From: Vibrio sp. UBA2441
Lineage (GTDB): Bacteria > Pseudomonadota > Gammaproteobacteria > Enterobacterales > Vibrionaceae
Reading direction: 5' to 3'
NCBI GenBank assembly: GCA_002342685.1
Contig: DDQN01000055.1
Coordinates: 1 to 64,000, forward strand
Length of the DNA stretch: 64,000 nt
Made by a program: the position numbers and the translations under genes. The notes under the pieces were generated by a model, which searched no databases, had not been told where the DNA came from, and was given only the letters and a program-made list of their open reading frames with translations. Shown here one piece after another: positions 54,870-63,071 of the stretch (position 1 is its first letter; every line of letters starts with the position of its first letter).

Positions 54870-56018
54870 ATGTTATCGATATTTAAAACCTTTTTTGCAT
54901 TGGGTTGGATTAGCTTTGGCGGACCAGCCGCACATATTGGTTATTTCCGTAAGGCTTTTGTAGAAAAGCGGCATTGGTTAAATGATGAAGAATACGCGCA
55001 ACTCATTGCATTGAGTCAATTCTTACCGGGGCCGGGCTCTAGTCAGGTCGGCTTTGCTTTGGGTTACAAAAAAGGAGGAATTTGGGGCGCTATCATGGCG
55101 TTTACTGGATTCACTTTGCCCTCTGTATTGATCATGATTATTCTGGCGGTACTTAGTAGCCAGCTAATGGATACATCTTTTTTTCAACATCTTGTTCATG
55201 GGTTGAAATTACTCGCGGTTGTTATCGTGGCTGATGCAACTTGGGCAATGTATAAGAACTTCTGCAAGACAAAGTTACCGATATTTATTTGTCTGGTTAC
55301 GGCCATTTCGTTGTTGGTGATGCCAGGTATTACAACCCAAATGCTTGCTCTGATTTTTGCGGCTTTGGTGGGTATGATTTATTTATCCACCGGGCTGGCT
55401 GACGACAAAATGATATTTAAGCCTTCTATGTGGCCTTTGCTGCTGTTTGCATTGTTATTATTTGGTTTACCTTTTATCGCGTCTTCATCGCCATCGGTGA
55501 CATTGTTTAGTGAGTTTTTTAATGCCGGTAGTTTGGTGTTTGGCGGTGGTCATGTTGTTATGCCTTTATTGCAGAATATCGTCGGAGATCAGTTGAGTCA
55601 GGATGCCTTTATTACAGGCTATGCTGCTGCTCAGGCTGTTCCGGGCCCTATGTTTACTTTCGCCACTTATATTGGTTACGAACTAATGCCTGATACTCCC
55701 ATAGTTGGAGCGTTACTTGCCACTATAGCCGTCTTTTTACCGGGTTTTTTATTGCAATTGTCGGTATTAAAAAACTGGCAGCAGCTCGCTTCTAAGCGAA
55801 AGGTTCGAGGTGCTATGAACGGGGTTAATGCTGCTGTTGTTGGTTTGTTGCTCTCGGCGCTCTATCAGCCTGTATTTACTAGTGCGGTGATTGACGGTTT
55901 GGATATATCGTTGGTGTTGATAGGCTTTTTCTTATTGAAGCAGCTTAAATTGCCAATTGTCGGGATGGTATTGTTCTTTGCTGTATCGGGTTTGATGGTG
56001 CCAATGATTAGTGGGTGA
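54870..56018 (+). CDS. chrA: Chromate-transporter-family protein (ChrA, long form)
   Basis: 382 residues: two homologous membrane halves, each opening with an FxxGxxSFGGP-type motif (FALGWISFGGPAAH near residue 10 and FNAGSLVFGGGHVV near 220) and each with a PGP motif (FLPGPGSSQ, AVPGPMFTF). It is a membrane efflux protein of the CHR family; chromate as substrate is by family only. The first codon pairs with a weak site. Confidence 0.88.
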   Translation: MLSIFKTFFALGWISFGGPAAHIGYFRKAFVEKRHWLNDEEYAQLIALSQFLPGPGSSQVGFALGYKKGGIWGAIMAFTGFTLPSVLIMIILAVLSSQLMDTSFFQHLVHGLKLLAVVIVADATWAMYKNFCKTKLPIFICLVTAISLLVMPGITTQMLALIFAALVGMIYLSTGLADDKMIFKPSMWPLLLFALLLFGLPFIASSSPSVTLFSEFFNAGSLVFGGGHVVMPLLQNIVGDQLSQDAFITGYAAAQAVPGPMFTFATYIGYELMPDTPIVGALLATIAVFLPGFLLQLSVLKNWQQLASKRKVRGAMNGVNAAVVGLLLSALYQPVFTSAVIDGLDISLVLIGFFLLKQLKLPIVGMVLFFAVSGLMVPMISG

Positions 56019-56044
56019 ATGGCCTTTTTTCATCAGTTCAATGA

Positions 56045-56078
56045 CCCTTTCTTTCCCCTTTGTAGGGGAAAGAAAGGG
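56045..56078. repeat. Perfect 15-bp inverted repeat between chrA and rbgA
   Basis: CCCTTTCTTTCCCCT and its exact complement separated by a four-base loop. It sits between convergent genes and would form a very stable hairpin in either transcript, so a bidirectional stop or 3' stabiliser is likely even though no long T-run follows. Confidence 0.7.
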
Positions 56079-56093
56079 GCGAATGTGGCGTAA

Positions 56094-57038
56094 CTAGCGT
56101 TTATTGCGCAGGTAACGTTTTCTTCTTTCTTCTTTTTTCTTGATCTTTTGCTGTTCTTTTTTCTCGGCTTCTATTTCTACTTCTATTAGCTCTTGAGTGA
56201 TCATTTCCGGCAGTTCTAAGGTAATTTGGCCTAATACACCGCTACGCAGTTCGTGTAGAAGAATTTCGGAGGCTTTATGTAAATCAACCCGTCCACCTGA
56301 GCGTAATGCGCCACGCTTACGGCCAATTTCTTCCATGAGCTCAACGTCAGATTCTGGCAATTCATCAATTTGGTAACGCTCTTTTAAACGCTCAGGGTAA
56401 TGTTGTGCCAAATACTCAACCGTATAGAACGCGACTTCATCGTACTCCATTGCTGTGTCTTTTACCGCACCGGTTGCCGCTAAGCGAAAACCGCTGTGTG
56501 GGTTTTCTACCTTTGGCCATAAAATGCCCGGAGTATCAGAAAGTACGATGCCGTTCTGTAGATTAATCCGCTGTTGACGGCGAGTCACTGCTGGTTGGTT
56601 TCCCGTCACTGCGATCATTCTGCCAGCGAGAGAGTTAATAATCGTGGACTTGCCTACGTTAGGGATCCCCATAATCATGGTGCGAATATTTTTGCCCATG
56701 GTTTCACGATGTGGTGCCAGTTTTCGGCACAGCTCCAATATTTTTTGTACTTCTTGTGGTTGCGAGGTGGTGATAGCCATCGCTTTTACACCGTTCTCTT
56801 TCTCTAAATGGTCAATCCACAATTGAGTCAATTCCGGATCGGCCAAGTCGCGTTTGTTAAGAACTTTCACCACAGGTTTGTCAGCACGAAGGGTTGAAAT
56901 CATTGGGTTTTCGCTACTGAAAGGAATACGGGCATCCAAGACTTCGATAATGACATCCACCTGTGGGATCACTTCTTCGATCTCTTTTCGAGCTTTATGC
57001 ATATGGCCCGGGAACCATTGGATTGTGTTGTTAACCAT
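56094..57038 (-). CDS. rbgA: Ribosome biogenesis GTPase RbgA/YlqF
   Basis: About 314 residues from the ATG (MVNNTIQWFPGHM); an earlier TTG at 57059 is not needed. Circularly permuted GTPase: G4 NKRDL comes before G1 GIPNVGKST. It ends with a highly basic Lys/Arg/Glu tail (EIEAEKKEQQKIKKKEERRK) that probably contacts rRNA. It acts late in 50S assembly. Confidence 0.92.
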   Translation of the reverse strand: MVNNTIQWFPGHMHKARKEIEEVIPQVDVIIEVLDARIPFSSENPMISTLRADKPVVKVLNKRDLADPELTQLWIDHLEKENGVKAMAITTSQPQEVQKILELCRKLAPHRETMGKNIRTMIMGIPNVGKSTIINSLAGRMIAVTGNQPAVTRRQQRINLQNGIVLSDTPGILWPKVENPHSGFRLAATGAVKDTAMEYDEVAFYTVEYLAQHYPERLKERYQIDELPESDVELMEEIGRKRGALRSGGRVDLHKASEILLHELRSGVLGQITLELPEMITQELIEVEIEAEKKEQQKIKKKEERRKRYLRNKR

Positions 57039-57476
57039 TTGAATATGTTGCCTTAACAATTATCTGAACTTTTATGGAGTACAAAGTGGGGTACATAAGA
57101 ATTTAGATTGTCGTGATTATTTTGGATTGCGGCTATTGTACTTGAGATAGACCAACGTATCCACCTAACACACTTTTCCAACCACGGTATGCCTACGCTG
57201 AACTTACTCACATGTGGATATAGACGATTTTTCACCAGCGGTTTCTTATCTATGCCCTTTGTAAGCTTGACTTAGAACATGATTTTTAAAAGAAAAATAC
57301 CATTAATTCTTCTAACCTTTAAGTACATGCTTTTGACAAGTGTGGAGTGGAGAGAACCATAGACTTTCCGGAGATGGATTATCCCAGCGTGATTACTGTC
57401 AGTTAGATTCTGGAATATTTATTGTGTAGGCAGTAGTCAGCAAAATAGAGCATTAAATAATAAGGATAACGAAAAC
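57039..57476. other. Divergent intergenic region before the P-type ATPase
   Basis: About 440 bases, no convincing gene. A short minus-strand open frame inside lacks a ribosome site. The P-type ATPase promoter should lie near the right end. Confidence 0.4.
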
Positions 57477-60134
57477 ATGGTATCTGACTTATTGCACAAG
57501 CAAGCAGAATCGCCTGCTTCAGGTACGGAGCCTTATGCAGGGTTAACTCAAAAAGAAGCCGAAAAGAGGCTAAATGAGTACGGCCTTAATAAGCTTCCTG
57601 AGCCGCCTTCGGCTGGGCCTTTGCTCATTTTATTGCGTCAATTTTTCAGCCCTTTTATCTATATTCTGCTTATCGCTGCTATCGTGTCGTTTGTTTTAAA
57701 AGAGTATTCAGGAGGGGTGTTTATTCTGGCGGTGCTATTTTTAAATGCGGTAATTGGCACCATTCAGGAGTATTCAGCCCAGCGTTCCGCAGCGGCTTTA
57801 AAGAATATGGTGAAAGGTGAAACCCATGTTATTCGTGATGGTATTGGGTTAACCATCGATGTTGAAGAAGTTGTGCCGGGCGATCTGGTTCTGCTCTCTT
57901 CCGGCGATAAAGTGCCCGCCGATGTACGTTTGCTCAGTAGCCACAATCTTGCGGTCGATGAATCTCTTCTCACTGGTGAATCGTTGGCAGTCAGTAAAAG
58001 TGCTTTGGCAGAAGTCGCTGAAAATGCGCCATTGTCTGAACGGATCAACCGCTGTTTTGCCAGCAGTATTATTACCCATGGTCGGGCTCAGGCAGTGGTT
58101 ACTGCCACCGCAACTCATACTGAAATCGGCAAAATCGCCAGCCACGTTACCCGGGAGCGTACATCCGAGCCACCACTGATGATTCGTATTAAGCACTTCA
58201 CCTATCAGGTAGCAGGCGGGATTTTTGTGGCGATTCTGGCACTAACGGTAATGATGTTGTTAAAAGGAGGATATAGCGCTGAAGCGATTGTGCTGATGAC
58301 CATAGGCCTAGCGGTTTCGGTTATTCCCGAAGGGCTGCCAGTTGCGCTTACCGTGGCTCTGGCGATAGGTATGCGGCGCATGGCCAAAAATAACGTTATT
58401 ATCCGGAAACTTGTCGCAGTAGAAGCACTTGGCTCTTGTACTTTTATCTGTTCAGACAAAACTGGCACCTTAACGGTCAATGAACTTACCATTCGTCAGG
58501 TGGTGCTGCCAGACGGAGCTATTTTTCGTACTACGGGTGAAGGTGTTGCACCAGGAGGAGAAGTTCAAGGTCACAACGAGCAACACCAATTACAAGAGCT
58601 GTGCATTGCTGGTGTATTAGCCAATGAAAGCCATCTTAATTATGCTGGAGGAGAGTGGGTGTCAAATGGTGATATCGTGGATATTGCTTTTTTGGTGTTG
58701 GCAAAAAAACTGGGCATGTCTATTTCCGAACTACGAAAACAGCAGACTCAATTAGAATTAATCCCATATGAGCCGGAAAGGGCGTATAGCGGCAGCGTTA
58801 ATTATGACGGAGACACACATTGGCTATACGCTAAGGGTAGCCCGGAAAAAATGCTCAGTATGTGCCAAACAATGGCAACCGTTCATGGCCCGACTGATAT
58901 TGACCATAAGCTGATTGAAGAGCAGTTTGAGTTACTGGCAAAGCAGGGGTACAGACTAATTGCTCTCGCAAAGCGAGAGGTGATTGAAAAGCAGCAACAT
59001 CAACTGGAAGAAATGTGTTTTCTGGGCATGGTTGCTATGATTGATCCGGTACGCCCGGAGGCGTATAACGCTATTGCTAGCTGTCATACTGCTGGTATTG
59101 AAGTTGCGATGGTTACAGGTGATCATCCGGCAACGGCAAAATCCATTGCGTTGGAGCTAAATCTTTGCGAGAAAGATGCTCAGGTAGTGACCGGCTCTAT
59201 GCTCCAACAGGCAATGACCAAAGGCTCTTCAGAAGTTGAATCCCTTATCCGTGAGGCTAGGGTATTTGCTCGTATCGAACCGCAACAGAAAGAGCTGATT
59301 GTTGAAAGTTTCATGCGTCAGAACCACTTTGTCTCGGTGACGGGAGATGGTGTCAATGACGCACCTGCGATGCGTCGGGCCAATACAGGGATTGCGATGG
59401 GCAAGCGTGGCACAGATGTCGCTAAAGAAACGGCCGATCTCATTATTACCGATGATAATTTTGCCTCGATTGTTGCGGGTGTCGAGCAGGGTCGTGTGGT
59501 GTATAACAATATCAGAAAGGTAATTGCCTTATTAATAGCCACTGGTTTTTCTGCCATTTTGTTATTTTTTCTTACAGTGATTGCTGGGCTGCCAATGCCC
59601 ATGATTGCAGTACAGCTGCTTTGGTTGAATCTCATCGCCAATGGTCTACAGGACGTGGCGCTCGCTTTTGAACCCAAAGAAGGTAACGAGCTTTCCTGTT
59701 TGCCTCGTTCTCCAGATGAAGCTGTGTTTGACAAAAAGCTGATTGAGCACATTTTGATTTCAGGAACGGTGATGGGTGGGCTGGCGTTTTTAAACTACTA
59801 TTTGTTGCTTCAGTCGGGTGAGTCGCTCGAGAATGCCCGAAACCTAACTCTGATGCTTATGGTGCTGTTTGGTAATATTCGTGCGATAAATGCCCGATCT
59901 GAAACCCGTTCTTTTTTTTCTCAACCTATCAATGCCAATCCGTTTTTAATGCTTGCGGTTCCGGGAGCGTTGTTGATTCATATCGCTGCACTCTATACAC
60001 CAGGCCTTAGCTCGATATTGGAAATACAGCCAATATCATTAATTCAGCTTGGACAACTGTTACTAATAGCATCCAGTTTGTTTGTAGTAGAAGAAGTTTA
60101 TAAATGGTGGCGTCGTCGCCAATCCGCTTCGTAG
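57477..60134 (+). CDS. Cation-transporting P-type ATPase (PMR1/SERCA-like)
   Basis: 885 residues. Phosphorylation motif SDKTGTLT with Asp327, actuator LTGES (about 162-166), P-domain TGDGVND (about 621), and about ten membrane helices. M4 carries PEGLP as in Ca2+ pumps, but M6 reads NLIANGLQD, so the aspartate equivalent to SERCA D800 is Asn. Ion specificity is therefore uncertain (Ca2+, Na+ or other). The ATG follows AAGGA. It is on the same strand as the hydrogenase genes, 95 bases upstream, so cotranscription is possible. Confidence 0.9.
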   Translation: MVSDLLHKQAESPASGTEPYAGLTQKEAEKRLNEYGLNKLPEPPSAGPLLILLRQFFSPFIYILLIAAIVSFVLKEYSGGVFILAVLFLNAVIGTIQEYSAQRSAAALKNMVKGETHVIRDGIGLTIDVEEVVPGDLVLLSSGDKVPADVRLLSSHNLAVDESLLTGESLAVSKSALAEVAENAPLSERINRCFASSIITHGRAQAVVTATATHTEIGKIASHVTRERTSEPPLMIRIKHFTYQVAGGIFVAILALTVMMLLKGGYSAEAIVLMTIGLAVSVIPEGLPVALTVALAIGMRRMAKNNVIIRKLVAVEALGSCTFICSDKTGTLTVNELTIRQVVLPDGAIFRTTGEGVAPGGEVQGHNEQHQLQELCIAGVLANESHLNYAGGEWVSNGDIVDIAFLVLAKKLGMSISELRKQQTQLELIPYEPERAYSGSVNYDGDTHWLYAKGSPEKMLSMCQTMATVHGPTDIDHKLIEEQFELLAKQGYRLIALAKREVIEKQQHQLEEMCFLGMVAMIDPVRPEAYNAIASCHTAGIEVAMVTGDHPATAKSIALELNLCEKDAQVVTGSMLQQAMTKGSSEVESLIREARVFARIEPQQKELIVESFMRQNHFVSVTGDGVNDAPAMRRANTGIAMGKRGTDVAKETADLIITDDNFASIVAGVEQGRVVYNNIRKVIALLIATGFSAILLFFLTVIAGLPMPMIAVQLLWLNLIANGLQDVALAFEPKEGNELSCLPRSPDEAVFDKKLIEHILISGTVMGGLAFLNYYLLLQSGESLENARNLTLMLMVLFGNIRAINARSETRSFFSQPINANPFLMLAVPGALLIHIAALYTPGLSSILEIQPISLIQLGQLLLIASSLFVVEEVYKWWRRRQSAS

Positions 60135-60229
60135 CCGAGTTCGTATTTTTATTACGAACGGCATTTGGTTTCTAGCGCCATGATTTTGCGAATGTTATTA
60201 GAAGACAAACGACCCTGTTTGATGGATTC

Positions 60230-61456
60230 ATGTTCTATACTGTTAAGGGACTAAAAGAGGCCTGGTGCTTAGGGATGAGTTTGGGACTGCATGACAAAGA
60301 AGGTTCAGGCAAAGCGTGGTTAGAAAGAGCAAAACTAGAGTCTTTGTTTGACGTTTTACACGCCTTAAAATACAAGATTATCGGGCCAGTGGTGCGCAAT
60401 GGCGCGATTGTCTTTGTTCCCATAGCTTCAGTTTCAGAGTTAGCTTCAGGTATCTGTGATAAGCAGTTACCTGGAAAATACAGTCTTGTGTCTGAAAACA
60501 CGAATAGGCTATTCAGCTGGAATAACGGCCCTCAGGCAATTAAGCCTTTGTTATTTAAACCAGAGCAACCGCTATGGTTCTGCAGTGCAGATAACGCTCA
60601 ACTTACCTTCCGACAAGCACCTAAAGAGGCAGAAAAAATTGCAGTAATTGGTGTTCGAGCCTGTGATTTGGCCGCGCTTGCTTTGCAGGATAAGCATTTT
60701 ATGCATGGTCCATATACCGATGAATTTTACAAAGCTCAACGGGAAAACATGCTGCTTATCGCGGTGAACTGCAGCCGCAGCGGAAATCAGTGTTTCTGCG
60801 TATCTACTGGGACAGGGCCTGAAGCTAATTTCTATTATGACTTGCTTATCGATGAACTAGATGACGGATTTCTCATAGATTGTGGAAGTGATAAAGGGCT
60901 ACATATAAAGGAAAGGCTTCAGTGCTCAAATGGTACTTCAGAGCAGATCGAGGTAGCACAACAACAGATTGCGCTGGCCGCAGCGTCTCAGACAAAAACA
61001 ATGCCAGTCGCTTCCGAATTAATGAATCTTTACCAACTCTTGTCAGACGATGTGTGGCAAGAGATTGAAAGCCGATGCCTTGCTTGTGGAAATTGCACTT
61101 TGGTCTGCCCTACTTGTTTTTGTAGCAAACAAGAGTCCGTTAACCACATTGAAAAAATAAAAAATGGTGGGGTGACTACGTCTCAGGTTCGTATGTGGGA
61201 CTCTTGTTTTAACCTGGACCATGGTCATGTGTTCGGCAAGAACTATCGCCCGACTATTGCGTCACGTTATCGGCAATGGATTATCCATAAATTGGTGAAC
61301 TGGCAAACGCAATACGGGCGTTCTGGCTGTGTTGGTTGTGGCCGTTGTGTGACTTGGTGCCCAGCATCAATAGATCTTACCGAAGAGGTTAAAAAGCGTC
61401 TAAAACAGTTACCGGATAAAGCAATATCCAGTATCGATATTGGAGGTTGTTTATGA
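60230..61456 (+). CDS. hydB: Hydrogenase iron-sulfur subunit (HydB-like, group 3b beta subunit)
   Basis: 408 residues. Two C-terminal 4Fe-4S sites: CLACGNCTLVCPTCFC and GCVGCGRCVTWCPA; further cysteines (CSRSGNQCFC) lie earlier. It resembles beta subunits of sulfhydrogenase/NADP-linked hydrogenases and AsrA. It would relay electrons between the hydrogenase dimer and the flavin subunit. The stop codon overlaps the next gene (ATGA). Confidence 0.85.
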   Translation: MFYTVKGLKEAWCLGMSLGLHDKEGSGKAWLERAKLESLFDVLHALKYKIIGPVVRNGAIVFVPIASVSELASGICDKQLPGKYSLVSENTNRLFSWNNGPQAIKPLLFKPEQPLWFCSADNAQLTFRQAPKEAEKIAVIGVRACDLAALALQDKHFMHGPYTDEFYKAQRENMLLIAVNCSRSGNQCFCVSTGTGPEANFYYDLLIDELDDGFLIDCGSDKGLHIKERLQCSNGTSEQIEVAQQQIALAAASQTKTMPVASELMNLYQLLSDDVWQEIESRCLACGNCTLVCPTCFCSKQESVNHIEKIKNGGVTTSQVRMWDSCFNLDHGHVFGKNYRPTIASRYRQWIIHKLVNWQTQYGRSGCVGCGRCVTWCPASIDLTEEVKKRLKQLPDKAISSIDIGGCL

Positions 61457-62271
61457 GTGAAATGGTTCCTCGTAACGCCACCATAGTGGCAAAAACAGAA
61501 GAGGTCTCTGGAGTTACTACCCTGTCGCTTCGGTTGGACGAAGATGCTTTGTTCTCGTTTAAATATGGCCAGTTCAATATGCTGTCTGTTTTTGGTGTTG
61601 GTGAAGTGGCTATCTCTATTATGGGGTGGAAAGATGGCAATTTACAACACACTATACGCTCGGTAGGAAGAGTGACGCATGTACTAACCGCGCTCAAGCC
61701 AGGTCAGCAAATTGGTATCAGGGGCCCTTTTGGCAAAGGTTGGCCATTAAGTGAGGCAGTAGGAAAGGACTTAGTTTTTATCACTGCCGGACTAGGGTGC
61801 GCTCCCGCAGTCTCAGCCATAAACTATGCGGTTGAACATCGTCAGAACTACAAAAAAATAGTGATTCTTCAAGGGGTGAAACATCACGACGATCTGCTCT
61901 GGCGAGAGCAGTACGAGGTATGGCGTGTAAGAGACAAGTGTCAGGTATTGCTGGCCGCCAGTGAAGAGGAAAAACAAAAAAGGCATTGGCGATTGGGGTT
62001 GGTTACTGAGCTGCTTAATGATGCCGATTTTGACAAAAGGCATTGTGTGGTAATGATGTGTGGCCCGGAAATTATGATGAAGGCTGCAATTAGAGAACTT
62101 CACCAGCTCGGTGTTGCAGATGATGTATTTTATCTGAGCCTAGAACGAAACTTCCAGTGCGGTCAGGGACTATGTGGACACTGTCAGATAGGACCTTACT
62201 TTGTCTGTAAGGATGGGCCTGTTTTTCGTTATTCTGATATTAAGCCTTGGTTTGGTAGGGAGGGTTTTTAA
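61453..62271 (+). CDS. hydG: Hydrogenase FAD/NAD(P)-binding subunit (HydG-like, gamma subunit)
   Basis: About 272 residues from the ATG after GGAGG. A flavoprotein fold (GPFGKGWP, ITAGLGCAPAVSA) and a C-terminal 2Fe-2S motif CGQGLCGHCQIGPYFVC as in dihydroorotate dehydrogenase electron-transfer subunits. It exchanges electrons with NAD(P)H. The next gene starts at its stop. Confidence 0.87.
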   Translation: MSEMVPRNATIVAKTEEVSGVTTLSLRLDEDALFSFKYGQFNMLSVFGVGEVAISIMGWKDGNLQHTIRSVGRVTHVLTALKPGQQIGIRGPFGKGWPLSEAVGKDLVFITAGLGCAPAVSAINYAVEHRQNYKKIVILQGVKHHDDLLWREQYEVWRVRDKCQVLLAASEEEKQKRHWRLGLVTELLNDADFDKRHCVVMMCGPEIMMKAAIRELHQLGVADDVFYLSLERNFQCGQGLCGHCQIGPYFVCKDGPVFRYSDIKPWFGREGF

Positions 62272-63071
62272 TGGCTAAGCTCTCGATTGCGATCCATAAA
62301 TTGACCTCATGCTCCGGTTGCCAACTCGCTTTTCTTAATCAGGGGGAAACGCTGCTTACGTTACTAGACTTTATCGAGATCCTTCATTTTGTTGAAGCAG
62401 GTATCTATCACCCTGATTGCAAATCGGATATTGCTTTTATTGAAGGTAGCATCAGCACGCAAGAGGATGTTGAACGGGCAATAAGCGTCAGGAGCAATAG
62501 CAAGTTAGTGGTGAGTATGGGTGCTTGCGCTACGTCGGGAGGGCTTCAGGCGTTACGGAATTTCTCTGAGATAACTGGCGGTAGTGAGTATATGAAAGCC
62601 CATCTCTATACCAGCCCGGAATTCGTCAAAACACTCGATCGTTCTGAGCCTGTAGCACAGGTGATTGATGTTGACTATGAGTTGTGGGGGTGTCCGGTAT
62701 CTACAGAACAGTTAGAGCAGTTTATTTCTCAAATCATTGTTGGTTCTGAACCTAAGAAAGAAGTGGAAAAGTTGTGTATGGCGTGTAAACGGCAACAGAC
62801 TATTTGCGTTTTAGTTACGAAGCAGTCACCTTGTCTTGGCCCAATCACCCGAACCGGGTGTGGTGCACTTTGTCCTTCTTATGGAAAGGCTTGTTATGGT
62901 TGTTATGGCCCATCAGAACAGTCGAATTGCCGAAGCCTTTCTAATCGGCTCCGGGGGCTGGGATTGGTCGATAAAGCTATTGTTAATCGATTTACCCAGC
63001 TTCATAGCAACACTGTGGAATACCAAGACGAGATAGTGTTCTGGTCTTCACAATGTGAAAAGGATAAATAG
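62271..63071 (+). CDS. hydD: [NiFe] hydrogenase small subunit (HydD-like)
   Basis: 266 residues. Proximal-cluster cysteines in SCSGCQLAF, then GACATSGG and the cysteine of ELWGCPVS; the C-terminal part is cysteine-rich (CMAC, CGALC, YGKACYGCYG) for further 4Fe-4S clusters. No twin-arginine signal, so the enzyme is cytoplasmic, as expected for group 3. Confidence 0.88.
   Translation: MAKLSIAIHKLTSCSGCQLAFLNQGETLLTLLDFIEILHFVEAGIYHPDCKSDIAFIEGSISTQEDVERAISVRSNSKLVVSMGACATSGGLQALRNFSEITGGSEYMKAHLYTSPEFVKTLDRSEPVAQVIDVDYELWGCPVSTEQLEQFISQIIVGSEPKKEVEKLCMACKRQQTICVLVTKQSPCLGPITRTGCGALCPSYGKACYGCYGPSEQSNCRSLSNRLRGLGLVDKAIVNRFTQLHSNTVEYQDEIVFWSSQCEKDK

Noticed and set aside
57053..57235. 60-codon minus-strand frame upstream of rbgA
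   Set aside because: Irregular composition, no ribosome site, and it overlaps the rbgA 5' region.
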